Of a stretch of DNA of 64,000 bases, positions 33,995 to 45,100 are shown one piece after another (within the stretch, counting starts at the first letter, position 1; every line of letters begins with the position of its first letter). The notes beneath the pieces are model-generated. The model was not told where the DNA came from. It saw only the letters and a list, made by a program, of their open reading frames with translations, and searched no databases. Source of the stretch: Bdellovibrionales bacterium (GTDB taxonomy: Bacteria > Bdellovibrionota > Bdellovibrionia > Bdellovibrionales > UBA1609); NCBI GenBank assembly GCA_016716765.1, contig JADJVA010000020.1, forward strand, positions 248,001 to 312,000, in the 5' to 3' direction. Both the position numbers and the translations under genes were made by a program.

Positions 33995-36093
33995 TAAAAC
34001 TCCTCTTCTTCATTGAACTGATCTTCGGATCGAGCTGCCAATCGCTGCCTTGCCAAGTCCATAAAAATTTTCTGGCAATTAATCTCAGGATCGGGATCTG
34101 AACTCGCACGCAAAACATAAGTTCCGTCAGGAGACATATCCCATGCCAGGCGAGTATCAGAAATTTGAGTATTCAGAATACTCCACATCCGCTTCTTCAA
34201 TTGAGAGTCTTCAATTGGCGCAGCAACCTCTACGCGACGGAGCAGATTTCTCGACATCCAATCCCCGCTGCCAATGTAAAATATCCCTTCCACTTCTTCA
34301 GCGGCTCCAGATCGAAAGTAAAAGATTCTCGCATGCTCCAAAAAGGGTCCAACTATCGAAATGACTCGAATTGTTTCACTGAGCCCAGGAACTTGAGGTC
34401 GCAAACAGCAAAATCCGCGAACAATCAAAGTGATTGGCACGCCCTCTTTTGAGGAATCGTAAAGGGCATCAATGACATCTCTGTCTTCAAGACTGTTCAT
34501 CTTCGCAATAATTCCGGTTGGCAGGCCCTGCTTGGCATTCTCACGCTCACAGGCAATCAAATCCAAAAATCGCTTCTTCATAGACACAGGAGAAACCAAA
34601 AGTTTTTTATAATCAGACTTTAAACTGCGACCCGTAAGAAAGTGGAAAACTTCAACTAACTCACTGGTTATCTCATGGTTGCTGGTGAACAACCCCAGAT
34701 CTGTGTAGGCAGACGCAGTTGTTGCATTGTAATTTCCAGTTCCTACGTGGGCATAAAGCCTAAAAACACCGCTTTCATGTCTGACTACAAGGGCAATCTT
34801 TGAGTGAATCTTAAGCCCAACCATTCCATAAATAACGTGGACCCCAGCTTTTTCCAGCTCCTGTGCCCACCGAATATTTCTCTCCTCATCAAAACGCGCT
34901 TTCAATTCAACAAGACAAACCACCTGTTTGCCTCTTTCCGCCGCCTCAATCAAAGTCTTGATAATTGAGCTGTCCTTGTCAGTTCGATACAATGTCATCT
35001 TTATGGTTACGACGTTTGGATCCTCAGCCGCTGACTGCAAAAATTTTTCTACGGTAGCGGAAAAACTCTCATAGGGGTGATGAACCAAAATATCCCTGGA
35101 CTTAATCACCTGAAAAACAGGGTTCTCTTCCTGTCCAAAATAAGGGGAAATAACTGGGCTCCACGGAGCAAATCGCAATTCAGGAATATTGAGCTCTGGC
35201 AAAGGATCAAAATCACGAAAACGCAGTTCCAGGGGAAAAGGCAAAATTTCATCGTCAGAAATATCTAAATGCTCCTTCAGAAATCCCAGCAGAAATTCGT
35301 CCGGCTGGGGACCGTGCTCCAATCGAACAACTTCTGAAAATTTTCGGCTTTTTAACTCGGCCTGTATAAGATCCATCAGGTCCTCTGCGTCGTCCTCGTC
35401 CGTCTCAACGTCAGCGTTTCTGGTTATCTTAAAAGGCATGACTCTTTCGATCTGCATTTTTGGAAATAAATCTTGAAAATGAGCCGTAATAATATCGATA
35501 AGATGAATGAAAAAATACTCTCCCTTCACCCTTTTGTCCTCAACAGAAACCCAGCCCGGCAAATACTTGGGAACTTTTACTCTCGCAAAAAGGTCCTCAG
35601 ACTCGCCCGGCACGCGAATCACCGCGGCCAAAGAGGTCGACAAATTCGACAAAAGTGGAAACGGATGTCCCTGATCAACAATCATGGGAGTCACCACAGG
35701 AAAAATGCGCTTTTTAAAAAATTCCCGACACCAGGATTGTTGCTCGTTATCCAGTTCTTCCCATGATGATAGGTGAATTCGCTTTTCCTTCAATTGGGGC
35801 AAAATGGATGTTCTCAAAAGTACTTCGACCCGATCAAACAGACCGAGAACCTGAAAGCGAATGTTTTCGAGGCGATCTGAAACTGACAATCCCGCCGTAA
35901 GAATCGGAATATTCGCAAGCTTTTTTTGCTGAAGACCTCCGACACGCTTCATATAAAATTCGTTGAGGTTATTCTGAAAAATATTGAGAAAACGAACGCG
36001 CTCAAGGAGAGGAGTTCTCTCATCTTCAGCTTGAAAGAGAACTCTCTCATTAAATCTCAACCAACCAATGTCACGATCTAAATACAATTCCAT
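33994..36093 (-). CDS. ppk1: Polyphosphate kinase 1
   Basis: 699 residues, normal length. It polymerises the gamma-phosphate of ATP into polyphosphate at the inner membrane. The phosphorylated histidine is H430 (GLKIHSKIALV) and the second active-site histidine is H449 (YAHVGTGNYN), matching H435 and H454 of the E. coli enzyme. N-terminal RFNERVLFQAEDE and R370-T371 (LYRT) ATP-site residues are present. It is co-transcribed with the broken ppx/gppA gene downstream. Polyphosphate is a common energy and stress store in predatory bacteria, which is general knowledge rather than shown here. Confidence 0.97.
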   Translation of the reverse strand: MELYLDRDIGWLRFNERVLFQAEDERTPLLERVRFLNIFQNNLNEFYMKRVGGLQQKKLANIPILTAGLSVSDRLENIRFQVLGLFDRVEVLLRTSILPQLKEKRIHLSSWEELDNEQQSWCREFFKKRIFPVVTPMIVDQGHPFPLLSNLSTSLAAVIRVPGESEDLFARVKVPKYLPGWVSVEDKRVKGEYFFIHLIDIITAHFQDLFPKMQIERVMPFKITRNADVETDEDDAEDLMDLIQAELKSRKFSEVVRLEHGPQPDEFLLGFLKEHLDISDDEILPFPLELRFRDFDPLPELNIPELRFAPWSPVISPYFGQEENPVFQVIKSRDILVHHPYESFSATVEKFLQSAAEDPNVVTIKMTLYRTDKDSSIIKTLIEAAERGKQVVCLVELKARFDEERNIRWAQELEKAGVHVIYGMVGLKIHSKIALVVRHESGVFRLYAHVGTGNYNATTASAYTDLGLFTSNHEITSELVEVFHFLTGRSLKSDYKKLLVSPVSMKKRFLDLIACERENAKQGLPTGIIAKMNSLEDRDVIDALYDSSKEGVPITLIVRGFCCLRPQVPGLSETIRVISIVGPFLEHARIFYFRSGAAEEVEGIFYIGSGDWMSRNLLRRVEVAAPIEDSQLKKRMWSILNTQISDTRLAWDMSPDGTYVLRASSDPDPEINCQKIFMDLARQRLAARSEDQFNEEEEF

Positions 36094-36184
36094 ACCTTGG
36101 ACCCAATGTATATGCTACCGGCACAATCTTTCAAAACAAACTTTTAAAAAAAATCATGATGCACATATTCAATTCGGGAGAACC

Positions 36185-37624
36185 TCACACAGAGCCGCTG
36201 CAATCAAAGGTGCGGTACTCAAAATCCTTCCCTTTCTCGCCTTGCCAAATAAAAAGATAGGTAGAACCGCTCAATTTCTGCCATATTAACCGGACAGGCC
36301 GATCCCCACTTTCCTCAATGATCTTTTGATTTTGCATCTTTTCGAGATCCAGTCGGGACACACGTATCAAACCAGAGGAAGCCTTTTCAGATTCCAAAAT
36401 CATCACTTCGCCATTTTCGCTCAATCCCTGGACAATCAAAGGATTCTCCTGGTCTTTAAGCTCTAAAAGAGATTTAGGCTTCTTTTGACCTGGATCTAAA
36501 CTAAAAATAATTGCTCTCCCAGTTGAACTCAGTAGCGATCTCAGGAAAACCATATAAATTCTCTTAGCTACCAAGTCCATCCGTTCGATTCGGGAATTAA
36601 AATTCTCACTCGTTAACAAAGCTTGAGTTTCAAGAAAAGATCCAGCTTTTCTCTCACCTATCCAAAACTGTTTAGAAAATCCCTTTTCGCCGCTCAGAAG
36701 AACTTCCTGACCAAGAACCGAAAGATCTTCAAATCCGGAAAGTCCGCTATCCTTGCATCTAAAACGCTGCACGCCCTCATCCGTTATGACCTGGACAACT
36801 TCAGCCTGCTTTGGCACATAGCGCTCACTTGGAAGACCTAGCACCTTTCCCAAATCAAATGTACCAACAGTTCCTTTGTCTGGATTCAGGTACACAATCT
36901 TCTCGCCTCGATCAGCCGCCACCCCAAATTTAGCCCTCGTTCCAAAATCCTCCCCACACTCCCCAATAAAGCTCAAAACTCTGGCGGCCTCAGATCGGAC
37001 CTGCTCGCTCACGTTCTCTGTGGAGGAATCATTCCTCGGTATCCCCATTACGGAGGCGCCTGATTGACCCAAATCAAGAACCAGAAATGAATTTCGTCGT
37101 CCCCATTGAAGGTTCCAGATCAAGGTAGAACTTCCAAAAGCCACGACTTTACTGCTCTTTAACTCACTCTTTATGTCGCTTGAATTGAGACAATATTTAT
37201 CCCCGGGAGAGCTACACAATATGTCCTTTCGCTTTTTCAGCGAGGTTGAAAGCTTCCATTGATTGTCAAAAACCAGTTGATGCTGAAGAAGAGCCAAATC
37301 ATTTTCCGAGTAAGTCCACACAGATATTTCGCCACTTAAATTACCCCAAACCAGAAGTTGTTGAGAACTCGGCTTAAGATCTCCAAATTGCAGCTGACCT
37401 TGGCTTTTCAAGGAACAACTCTTAGCAAGCTTCAATTTTTTATCTGGCTTGTCTAAAGATTTTTCTTTTGCCTCTGGAGCAGCCTGCTCCCTGGCTGGGT
37501 TTGTTCTGTTGAAAATATCGGGATATCTCTCTTTTAGAATGCCAACGAAAAGGGCCATCGCAAGAATCAGGGCGGCTCCAACTAAAATCCAAAATGCCTT
37601 CGGTAATTTTCTATTCTGCTTCAT
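36185..37624 (-). CDS. Membrane-anchored protein of unknown function, end of the surface-protein operon
   Basis: 479 residues. One N-terminal transmembrane helix (AFWILVGAALILAMALFVGIL, about 10-30) anchors a large extracytoplasmic part that alternates short hydrophobic strands and turns (for example QLLVWGNLSGEISVWTYSE, LSVLGQEVLLSGEKGF), a pattern resembling a beta-propeller. No specific family was recognised. It is the last gene of the minus-strand run and follows the barrel gene by 19 bases, so it is likely co-transcribed with it. It is 91 bases from ppk1, in the same orientation. Confidence 0.72.
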   Translation of the reverse strand: MKQNRKLPKAFWILVGAALILAMALFVGILKERYPDIFNRTNPAREQAAPEAKEKSLDKPDKKLKLAKSCSLKSQGQLQFGDLKPSSQQLLVWGNLSGEISVWTYSENDLALLQHQLVFDNQWKLSTSLKKRKDILCSSPGDKYCLNSSDIKSELKSSKVVAFGSSTLIWNLQWGRRNSFLVLDLGQSGASVMGIPRNDSSTENVSEQVRSEAARVLSFIGECGEDFGTRAKFGVAADRGEKIVYLNPDKGTVGTFDLGKVLGLPSERYVPKQAEVVQVITDEGVQRFRCKDSGLSGFEDLSVLGQEVLLSGEKGFSKQFWIGERKAGSFLETQALLTSENFNSRIERMDLVAKRIYMVFLRSLLSSTGRAIIFSLDPGQKKPKSLLELKDQENPLIVQGLSENGEVMILESEKASSGLIRVSRLDLEKMQNQKIIEESGDRPVRLIWQKLSGSTYLFIWQGEKGKDFEYRTFDCSGSV

Positions 37625-37643
37625 TTCTTTTCTACTCGAATAT

Positions 37644-39209
37644 CTAAAAAATTGAAATTCCAGTCATAACCAAAAATCGAAGGTCTTTGTAAGAACTCGC
37701 GTCCTGAAAAATAAGATCTGTGGCCATATCAGATCTCAACTCAGCAAAAAATCCAAGTCTCTTGCGAAGAGGATACTGATAGGTTGCCGTCACTGACATG
37801 AGATTTCCGCTGAGATCAGAGGTAGGACCAGCTACGATACCAGTGCCCAAAACCTCGGCACGAAGAGAATAAACGGCTTCCTTCTGTCCCAGGTAATTTA
37901 TTGCGCTTACAAGACCCCAACTAAAACCTGTTGCTAACTCAGCTTCCGATTCGTAAAAAAATTGACCCATCACAGCCACTAATTCAACATCTAGTTTGGT
38001 AGGGATTATTTGATATCGGGATCTCAATACAATAGAATCTCGGGATTGTATTTTCACATTGTCTTCTGAATCTCGGATATGGAATCCTCCCAAGCCAATA
38101 TCAAAACGAGGAGTCACCCGAGAACTATAGTTAAATCCACCACCCAAATCACCTTCTCTGTTTTGTATCTCGTTCCATCCATTAAAAATCATCCCAGAGA
38201 TTTCAGAATAACTCCAGTTTCGAGAATACCTGATCCCTGTCAATCTTTGTGGCAAAATGAGACTGTCAACAAAACTGGGAGTGTAGGCTCCTTTAAACAG
38301 ACCTTCCCCCTCACTCATATGCCAGGGTCCTTGAAAACGGCCAGCAACAAATTCACTCGATGCTGATCTCCCAATTATTACATTTGCCTCAGAGAACAGA
38401 TGCTCCAAAGTTGACTCCGTTGGAGACCCGTCCATATTTCGCCACAGGGCGCTCGATCGAGATCCTGACTCTAATGATAGAAAATAGGAAAAATCATCTT
38501 GAGCAGAACCCTCAACGACAACTTTAACCTGTCCCAACCCAAACCCACGATGTGGCACTCCAACATCAAGAGGTGAGAATTCGATCTCATTTCCAGACAC
38601 AAATGAATAAACAGCGTCCATAAAAATTCTCAAATTGCCCGAAGATGATAGCGAATGAAAGGAAGAACTGGCCTCAAATGAAGCAGCCTTCTCCGCTACG
38701 GGATTCTCGGCTGCAGGATTCTCGGAACTTAAGGTATTTTCCGCAGCAGGTTGAATTGTCTGACTTGAAACAGCTCGCGACAGTTGTGTTTTGTCCTTCT
38801 GTTCAAAATGGTTCCCAACCAACTCCCAAACATCCACTCCCTTCGTCGGCAATTTTTGGGCTAAAATTTTTACCTCTTGGCCCTTCCAGGGAACGATCAA
38901 TTGTGCAGATCGCGGAGTGCACTGCTTCAGTTTAGCCATCAGACGACGCCTCGATAACTCCGTCCTTTTTCGACAATCCAAATGCAATATTTGCAACGCA
39001 GTTGACTCGCACTGGCTGGTATTAACCAGTCCACCAACCAAGCTCACATCAAGACAATCTTTCCCATGCTCCACCCTCAACCCAAAGGCTTTGAAACCAA
39101 AGCCTGCCACGAGAAAGAAAAAAACAGAAACAACGGAAACAACGGAAACAACGGAAAAAACCTTTGGTTGCAACTTAAGACAGCTCTTCAAACTGATTCC
39201 CCATGTCAC
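37644..39209 (-). CDS. Outer-membrane beta-barrel (porin-like) protein
   Basis: 521 residues. The N-terminal hydrophobic signal contains a perfect three-copy repeat of nine bases (39127-39153), giving VVSVVSVVSV. An intermediate region up to about 190 is soluble and Ser/Ala-rich; from about 195 (SGNLRIFMDAVYSFVSG) amphipathic strands typical of a large barrel follow, ending with MTGISIF and a terminal Phe. The start overlaps the VWA gene stop by 4 bases, so translation is coupled. It may be the outer-membrane partner of the VWA protein. Confidence 0.78.
   Translation of the reverse strand: MTWGISLKSCLKLQPKVFSVVSVVSVVSVFFFLVAGFGFKAFGLRVEHGKDCLDVSLVGGLVNTSQCESTALQILHLDCRKRTELSRRRLMAKLKQCTPRSAQLIVPWKGQEVKILAQKLPTKGVDVWELVGNHFEQKDKTQLSRAVSSQTIQPAAENTLSSENPAAENPVAEKAASFEASSSFHSLSSSGNLRIFMDAVYSFVSGNEIEFSPLDVGVPHRGFGLGQVKVVVEGSAQDDFSYFLSLESGSRSSALWRNMDGSPTESTLEHLFSEANVIIGRSASSEFVAGRFQGPWHMSEGEGLFKGAYTPSFVDSLILPQRLTGIRYSRNWSYSEISGMIFNGWNEIQNREGDLGGGFNYSSRVTPRFDIGLGGFHIRDSEDNVKIQSRDSIVLRSRYQIIPTKLDVELVAVMGQFFYESEAELATGFSWGLVSAINYLGQKEAVYSLRAEVLGTGIVAGPTSDLSGNLMSVTATYQYPLRKRLGFFAELRSDMATDLIFQDASSYKDLRFLVMTGISIF
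39127..39153. repeat. Three-copy 9-bp tandem repeat inside the signal-peptide codons
   Basis: The unit GAAACAACG is repeated exactly at 39127-39135, 39136-39144 and 39145-39153, with a partial fourth copy after it. On the minus strand it encodes Val-Val-Ser triplets. Changes in copy number would stay in frame and alter the length of the hydrophobic signal core. Confidence 0.85.
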
Positions 39210-40723
39210 TTGTTCTGAATCATGCTAGCACTTGGCTTAGCATCGGCACAACTTAAATCCCTGATCCCGCTTTCGGAACCAGCGATGCCCACGCTTTTTA
39301 AAAAGCAAGCTTTGTCAAGATAGAGCTTGTAGAAGCCATTCTTTAAAATCAAAGGAAAATTCGAAATGTAGGGCCCCACCAAACTGTCTTTGGCATCGTA
39401 GACGTAGTAGCCAACCGTTTTTGGATAGTTGAGTTGCACAACACCCGCTGAGGCAACTTCATAATCATGAAGACCCTTCGGGACCACCAAAAAGGAGGGA
39501 ATGATTTCTTCAAAATAAGGCTTCTTAAATAAACGCAATTTGTATTTGCCAGTTTTTGCCAGATAGGCCTTGTCACTTTTAAAGCGATGAATGACTTTTG
39601 CGTTCACGTCAAGTAGCTCAACATCCATGAGTCCCTTTACGAACTGAACATTAACAGTACCGCTGCCATCGACCCGAAGAGTGACCTTATTGTTAGCCTC
39701 AATCGTGAATTTTGGAAATCGATAATAGGGGTTCAGCGCAACCTCAGCATCGTAAAGTCCTGGTGGAACTCGAATCGACCACCGCGCTGTGAAAGATCTA
39801 AAAAAAACTCTGGTTCCGTCATCCCAGCGATAGAGATTAACCATGGCCGCAGGTTCCGGAGAGATTACCTGGAGATTGTTTCCAGTTTTGATCTGATTAG
39901 AGATTTTGGAAACCGCATCAAACAGCTCTTCTTCGTTATTCGCTGTCGTGCTAAAATTACCCAGACATTTGACTTTTTCGTAATCCTTAGAACGAGGATC
40001 AAAGCCAATCCCCACAACAAATATCTTGATATCAAGTTTTGGATTTTGCTCAACCTTTTTTGCCAATTTGCAAGGATCGCCTCCACAGGTTTCCTTCCCG
40101 TCCGTAAAAATGACGATTCGTTTAGGCCCGTCGTACTTTTTCAAGTCATCAATGGCTGCCTCCATGCTGTCATTGAGAGGCGTGCGACCGATTGGCATAA
40201 TGACCCCCATCTTTCTCTCAATTTCTCCCATGTTTCTTTCCTGGAAAGGGATGGCCAAATAATTGTCCTTGCAATCGTTCCTGAGCTTCGATCCATAAAC
40301 ACGTGTCCCAACCATGGCTTTTTCCTTCCACTGGTCGATCAGATAGTGGGACAAAACTTTTTTTGTGATATACATCTTGGTCTTATTGCTATCCATCAAC
40401 TGCCCCATAGAACCAGAACTATCCACAATCAATTCGACCTTCGGCAATTTGACCTCGGTCAAATCAGGATTCTGTTCTAAACTGACACTCGCTTCTGAAT
40501 TGACTTCAAGGTCTTCTTCGGACTGAGCAGGCGCCTGATACTTGTCTTCATCCGACAAAGTATTGGCTCGAATAAATTCGGGAGTGAGTCCTCTCCATTT
40601 ACGCGATTCAGGGTCTTTCCCTGCTCCCCATGCCAAGCTGGGTTCCAAGAACAATGAAGTGCCCAAGAAAGCCAAAATCAGAAATTGAAATGGAAATGGA
40701 ACTCTCATTGATACCAAACTCAC
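39206..40723 (-). CDS. Secreted VWA-domain protein with intact MIDAS
   Basis: 505 residues with a signal peptide (about 10-34, ending SLAWGAG). The von Willebrand A domain spans about 95-275: the metal-ion-dependent adhesion site D101-x-S103-x-S105 (IVDSSGSMG), a Thr in the loop GRTPLNDS, and the Asp in IFTDGKETCGGD. Beyond it are two or three beta-sandwich-like segments (PGLYDAEVALNPYYRFPKF; GKYKLRLFKKPYFEE; GLHDYEVASAGVVQL) that look like repeated PEGA/CARDB-type folds. Such proteins bind ligands through a divalent cation. It is 6 bases after the 42040 barrel gene and overlaps the next by 4 bases. Confidence 0.9.
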   Translation of the reverse strand: MSLVSMRVPFPFQFLILAFLGTSLFLEPSLAWGAGKDPESRKWRGLTPEFIRANTLSDEDKYQAPAQSEEDLEVNSEASVSLEQNPDLTEVKLPKVELIVDSSGSMGQLMDSNKTKMYITKKVLSHYLIDQWKEKAMVGTRVYGSKLRNDCKDNYLAIPFQERNMGEIERKMGVIMPIGRTPLNDSMEAAIDDLKKYDGPKRIVIFTDGKETCGGDPCKLAKKVEQNPKLDIKIFVVGIGFDPRSKDYEKVKCLGNFSTTANNEEELFDAVSKISNQIKTGNNLQVISPEPAAMVNLYRWDDGTRVFFRSFTARWSIRVPPGLYDAEVALNPYYRFPKFTIEANNKVTLRVDGSGTVNVQFVKGLMDVELLDVNAKVIHRFKSDKAYLAKTGKYKLRLFKKPYFEEIIPSFLVVPKGLHDYEVASAGVVQLNYPKTVGYYVYDAKDSLVGPYISNFPLILKNGFYKLYLDKACFLKSVGIAGSESGIRDLSCADAKPSASMIQNK

Positions 40724-40729
40724 GTGCTT

Positions 40730-42040
40730 CTACCTTGGGTTTAAAAATTTTCCCACATAATCATCAAATCGCAATCCAAAATTAAGCATCCAGTAGCTGT
40801 ACTGTTCTTTGTATCGACCTCCCTCTGGAATTACATAAAACCCACCTTCTTCGCTTTTAGTTGGACCACTGTAAATGAGATCATAGCTTCGCACCACATA
40901 CTTGCCTGAGACGATCCAGCGGCTGGCTATAGGCATCCATTTGAGATAGATCACACTTGTCGCTCCGATAGCATACTCAAAGGATTTAGATCCACCTGAG
41001 GACTCTCCTCGACTGATAGTAAGATCTGTCGCGGTGAGAGATGGCACATAACCCGCTTCAACAGAAAAGTTTTGAAGAATAAGGGGAGGAAAGTATTTAT
41101 CTGTTTTCCATAATTCGCTGCCAAAACGAGCCTCTATCCGCAACCCAACACCGAATCCATTGTACTGAGACGAAATCAAAGCTTCGTCAGGATTGATTGT
41201 TTCGAACTTATCTGTCAAAGAATAAAATCTGAGGACAGGTCTCAAGATCCCCGAATTGTATCCGCGAAAACGATAGTTGAACCCGAATTGGGAGAAACTG
41301 TATGTGGATTCTCCCACATCTCGAAAGTAGGTGGATGTTGGAAAAATGCCAGAAAAATTATTGTACTCGTAACCAAAATTCCAAAGAAATTCAAAATACC
41401 AAGCGAAACTGATAGACTGAAAATTGAAACTATTTGCTTTTTTATAGGCATTTGCTTGAGTTGAGGATGTGGGATAAACCGAACCAGACAATGTACCGAT
41501 CAGAATTTCGACGTAGCCGGGTTCAGGAGGCAAAGGCACACTTTCTGTTTCCAATGGAGATTCTAAGACCATTTCTTCATCTTTATCTGAAGGCGACCAC
41601 GGGGGTGCCATAATGGTAATAAGATCGCCCTTATACGGGGCTTTCATAATTGAAGCTGTGTTGAGCTCTACCACAACTTCCTGTCCCTTCTGTCCCACCA
41701 CGGATCCAGAAGCCACAATATCAACCACATCCCCTTCCGGTCGCATAATCAATATGTGAGTCCCGACCTTGTAGGTTGATTTCGGAGCGAGAAAAACCAA
41801 ATACCCATCCTCATTGATTTTCTCTACATTTTCCAAATTATTCGTAATCTCTTTTGCTTTTTGTTCGTACTCAGCAACTCCTGTTAGGACAGCGCCACCA
41901 CTAGGAGCCTCTGAAAGCTGAGGCTGCAAGGCCTGCTGAGGGGAAGGTTGCGGTTGCGCTTCAATAAGTATTGCACATAAAACAAAAAACAAAATGGAGA
42001 GGATACGAAAGCTCCCCCAAGAGCTGGGCATTTTCGACAT
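40730..42040 (-). CDS. Outer-membrane barrel protein with soluble N-terminal domain
   Basis: 436 residues with a signal (ending LCAILIEA, about residue 28). A Pro/Gln-rich stretch leads to a small soluble domain (about 55-150: YLVFLAPKSTYKVGTHILIMRPEG, IVASGSVVGQKGQEVVVEL). The rest (from about 180) has alternating aromatic-rich strands (SFAWYFEFLWNFGYEY, FGFNYRFRGYNSG, SYWMLNFGLRF), the signature of an outer-membrane barrel. It lies 82 bases after the giant Ig-like gene and directly before the VWA gene, suggesting a shared transcript and possibly a shared assembly. Confidence 0.75.
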   Translation of the reverse strand: MSKMPSSWGSFRILSILFFVLCAILIEAQPQPSPQQALQPQLSEAPSGGAVLTGVAEYEQKAKEITNNLENVEKINEDGYLVFLAPKSTYKVGTHILIMRPEGDVVDIVASGSVVGQKGQEVVVELNTASIMKAPYKGDLITIMAPPWSPSDKDEEMVLESPLETESVPLPPEPGYVEILIGTLSGSVYPTSSTQANAYKKANSFNFQSISFAWYFEFLWNFGYEYNNFSGIFPTSTYFRDVGESTYSFSQFGFNYRFRGYNSGILRPVLRFYSLTDKFETINPDEALISSQYNGFGVGLRIEARFGSELWKTDKYFPPLILQNFSVEAGYVPSLTATDLTISRGESSGGSKSFEYAIGATSVIYLKWMPIASRWIVSGKYVVRSYDLIYSGPTKSEEGGFYVIPEGGRYKEQYSYWMLNFGLRFDDYVGKFLNPR

Positions 42041-42122
42041 AGCTTATTGGATCACATTGATTCAATGAAGCAAACTCTTTTAAGAAGAGAGAGGCAAATA
42101 CCTCACCAACTCATGGAATTTA

Positions 42123-45100
42123 TTACCTCACCTTGAAAACCGTCGCACCCGATCGATTGACCAACAAAATGAGCCCACTGTCCGCAAGCACCTGAACTGA
42201 ATCAAACTTCTGAGAAGTTGGAAATTTATAAATAGCCATCCCGTTTAGCGTATCAATCGTGTAGACTTGATTTCCGTCTCTGCTGATCCCTACAATCAAT
42301 CCCGTATTTGGACTATAGGCTATTCTCACCCCAGACATGGGTAAATCTGTCGGTGAAGCTTCTATTTCATCGACTCCCACGAAGGTCAAATCACCAGCTC
42401 CCGGAACTGCGATTGAGTCCTGAAGCTTCGCAATCCCACCCGTCCCAGCAAGGTGAATATAAACCCGCGAATTCGCCTGATCCACAACCATATCTGAAGG
42501 CAGACTGTCCTCGTGACCAGGAATACCATCGAAGATATTCAAAACTGCAATGGGGGCGCCAGGGTTTGCCCCCGAAAACGTAGGCGCGATGTTAAAAACC
42601 AACAGGTTATAGGTCTTTGACACTTCATCTCTCGTTACAGCATAAAGACGCGCCAAAGCAGTGTTGACTGCTAGCGATTGGATCTTGGAGGTGGTTGTAT
42701 AAAAGGCGGTACTCGCTCCGGAGTTCTTATCCCAGTAAAGCTTATTGAGAGACAAATCTGCAAAGAAAAGATAAATCGATCCCGAATTCGTCAATTTGGC
42801 CCGTGGTAAAACTCCATAATCACCATCACCATTGTAATGATTCTTTGTGCAAACACCCGTACATCTCTGGGCGTTCGCAAGAGGAACCGGCAAGGTTCGA
42901 TAATTGCCATACAAACGAACCGAGTTAGTTGTCGCAGAGTATGGACCGGCCCGAGCTGTCAGGGGCGTCAGCAACAAATCAAAGGCAGTCGCAGATGTCA
43001 TCTTGTAAGATATATTGCAAGTTCGATTCGTACTACCCCAAGCAAGATCCTCGTAATAGTTCCAAGCCCCCGTTGTCAGCAAGCCGTTAACATATTGCAG
43101 AGACCAAGCAAAATTTTTGACGGTGGGACCAACTTGATATTTTCCAGCAAAAGCGAGATAGTCAATATCATCAGCCCCAAATCTCGTGTGAACAGCAGTC
43201 TCAGTGTTCCACTCAATCCCTGTAAGAACGGTCGGAGCTCGAGCTGTCACCAAACTGAAGCTTGATTCAGGAACGGGATAGGTGTTTAAAACCTGAGCGA
43301 TCCAGCTGTCTGTGGCAACATAATTTCCATCAGTGACTTCAGCCGTTATTCTGTGTTGTCCGATTAACAAGGGACCTGTTCCATCAGGATCTACAGTTCC
43401 GTCCATATATCCAGGCCTGTAAGCAAACTCATCCCCCTCATCCGATGCAAGAATCCCATCGACGTACCAGCGATAAAATAGCTGATCATTTAAGTTGGCA
43501 TCTGAACCCACGGCCTTAAAAGTGAAGGATTCTCTCTCGTCAAGATAAACTACGCTCACATTTGGAAGGCGAGCAATGGTAGGGGCTGCTTCTGTTGGCG
43601 CCAAGGGATTCTGAACCTGCAAGAAGAAAAAGCTCGTATCATAGGCTCCTGTCACTTGATCAGTCACTCTCACCTGGACTCGGTGCCAAGTTAAGGGATC
43701 AGCAGGATCAGTGACATCCGTTATCAGAGGATTCCAAGTGATGACCCCGCTGGTGTCAATGCATACGCCGTTCGGGAGAGCACAGGCCCGAGGTGAAACT
43801 TCAATGGAATAGGTCAAAGGATTCTTGAGAGAATTCTTCACGATTGTTTTGTAAGTAAATGAATTGGCCGTGAGACCAGCCGCCGTTTGAACCATAAAGT
43901 GCTCGGGCTGATCGCTCCCATCCAGCCTTGGGCTGACCCAAAAAACAGGAGACGTAACCGTCAGTTCAAGTGGAGTTGTACCACTTAATCGCGATGACAG
44001 GGTACCACTTCGCGCCAAATCTCCATTGTCTGTCACCATGATGGTAGGTCGATGGACCCCAATTTGTCCGATCTGAGGGCACCATTCCAATCTGTAGGTA
44101 TAGTATATATAGCCTCCAGATATATTTGGACCGGAAATTCGCGTCAATTTAGGAAGAGCCAAACTCTCGTTTAGGTTGATCTCACCCGCCCCAGAACGAC
44201 AAGCACTTGCTCCCACTCCCTTGTTGCCAGAGTAATTGCTCAGATAGTTATAAACCTCATCTTCCCACAAAAGTTGAGATGCATGACAATCATAGAGAGG
44301 CGATACGGGATTGCCATCAAATGAAGCGCCTGGATAATAGAGAAGATTGCTATTGCTGTCTTCGCAGCTAGTGAGACTGGTCACAAAACTGCCACCTGTT
44401 GGAGTAGCCAGATCTTTATCGCGAACCTGGAAGGTCGTTGTGAAATAGGTATCTGCTTGAATATTGAATTTATTGTTTGTGCCAATCGCCAATATTTCAG
44501 GAGAATTGTTGCGGTTTACGGCCTTAACTAGATAATAGGCATAAGCTGATTGGCGCACGGCAGGCTCGCTGATCGCATCAAATGTTTGAACCCTGATGAC
44601 GAAACCCTCTGTAGTCGATAGAGCCTTCACTTCGGCATCGGTGGGAGTCCATTCAATTGCACCTGTTGTCTTAGCTCCCAAGCCATTTGGAAAGGCCACA
44701 TAGCTTTCAACTCGCACTGTTAGGCCTGCTGGTTTAGGAATCCAAGTGGATGTTTTCCTGTCATACACCTGAGTATGAAGACTATATCCCAAACGTTTGT
44801 AATCATAGGTCGCATCCATATCCATCGAAAAAATCTGAAATTTAGAAAAACTCCCTTCGACAGCAGATCCAAGATCAATTGACGTGTTTTGGTCAGCGCG
44901 TAGCACAGGCGGATTCCAATTTCCGTCGGTGAAGTAAGGCGCATTGTTTATCTCTTTAACGTTTATACTGAGCAAAACAGTCCTAATATTCGAGCTAGGA
45001 GGGAGGTTAAATCCTGAATCATTCACAGACACCTTAAATTGAAATGTCTTCGAAATATCTAAGGCATCTGGATTGTATCGCAGATAACAATAGCGCGATT

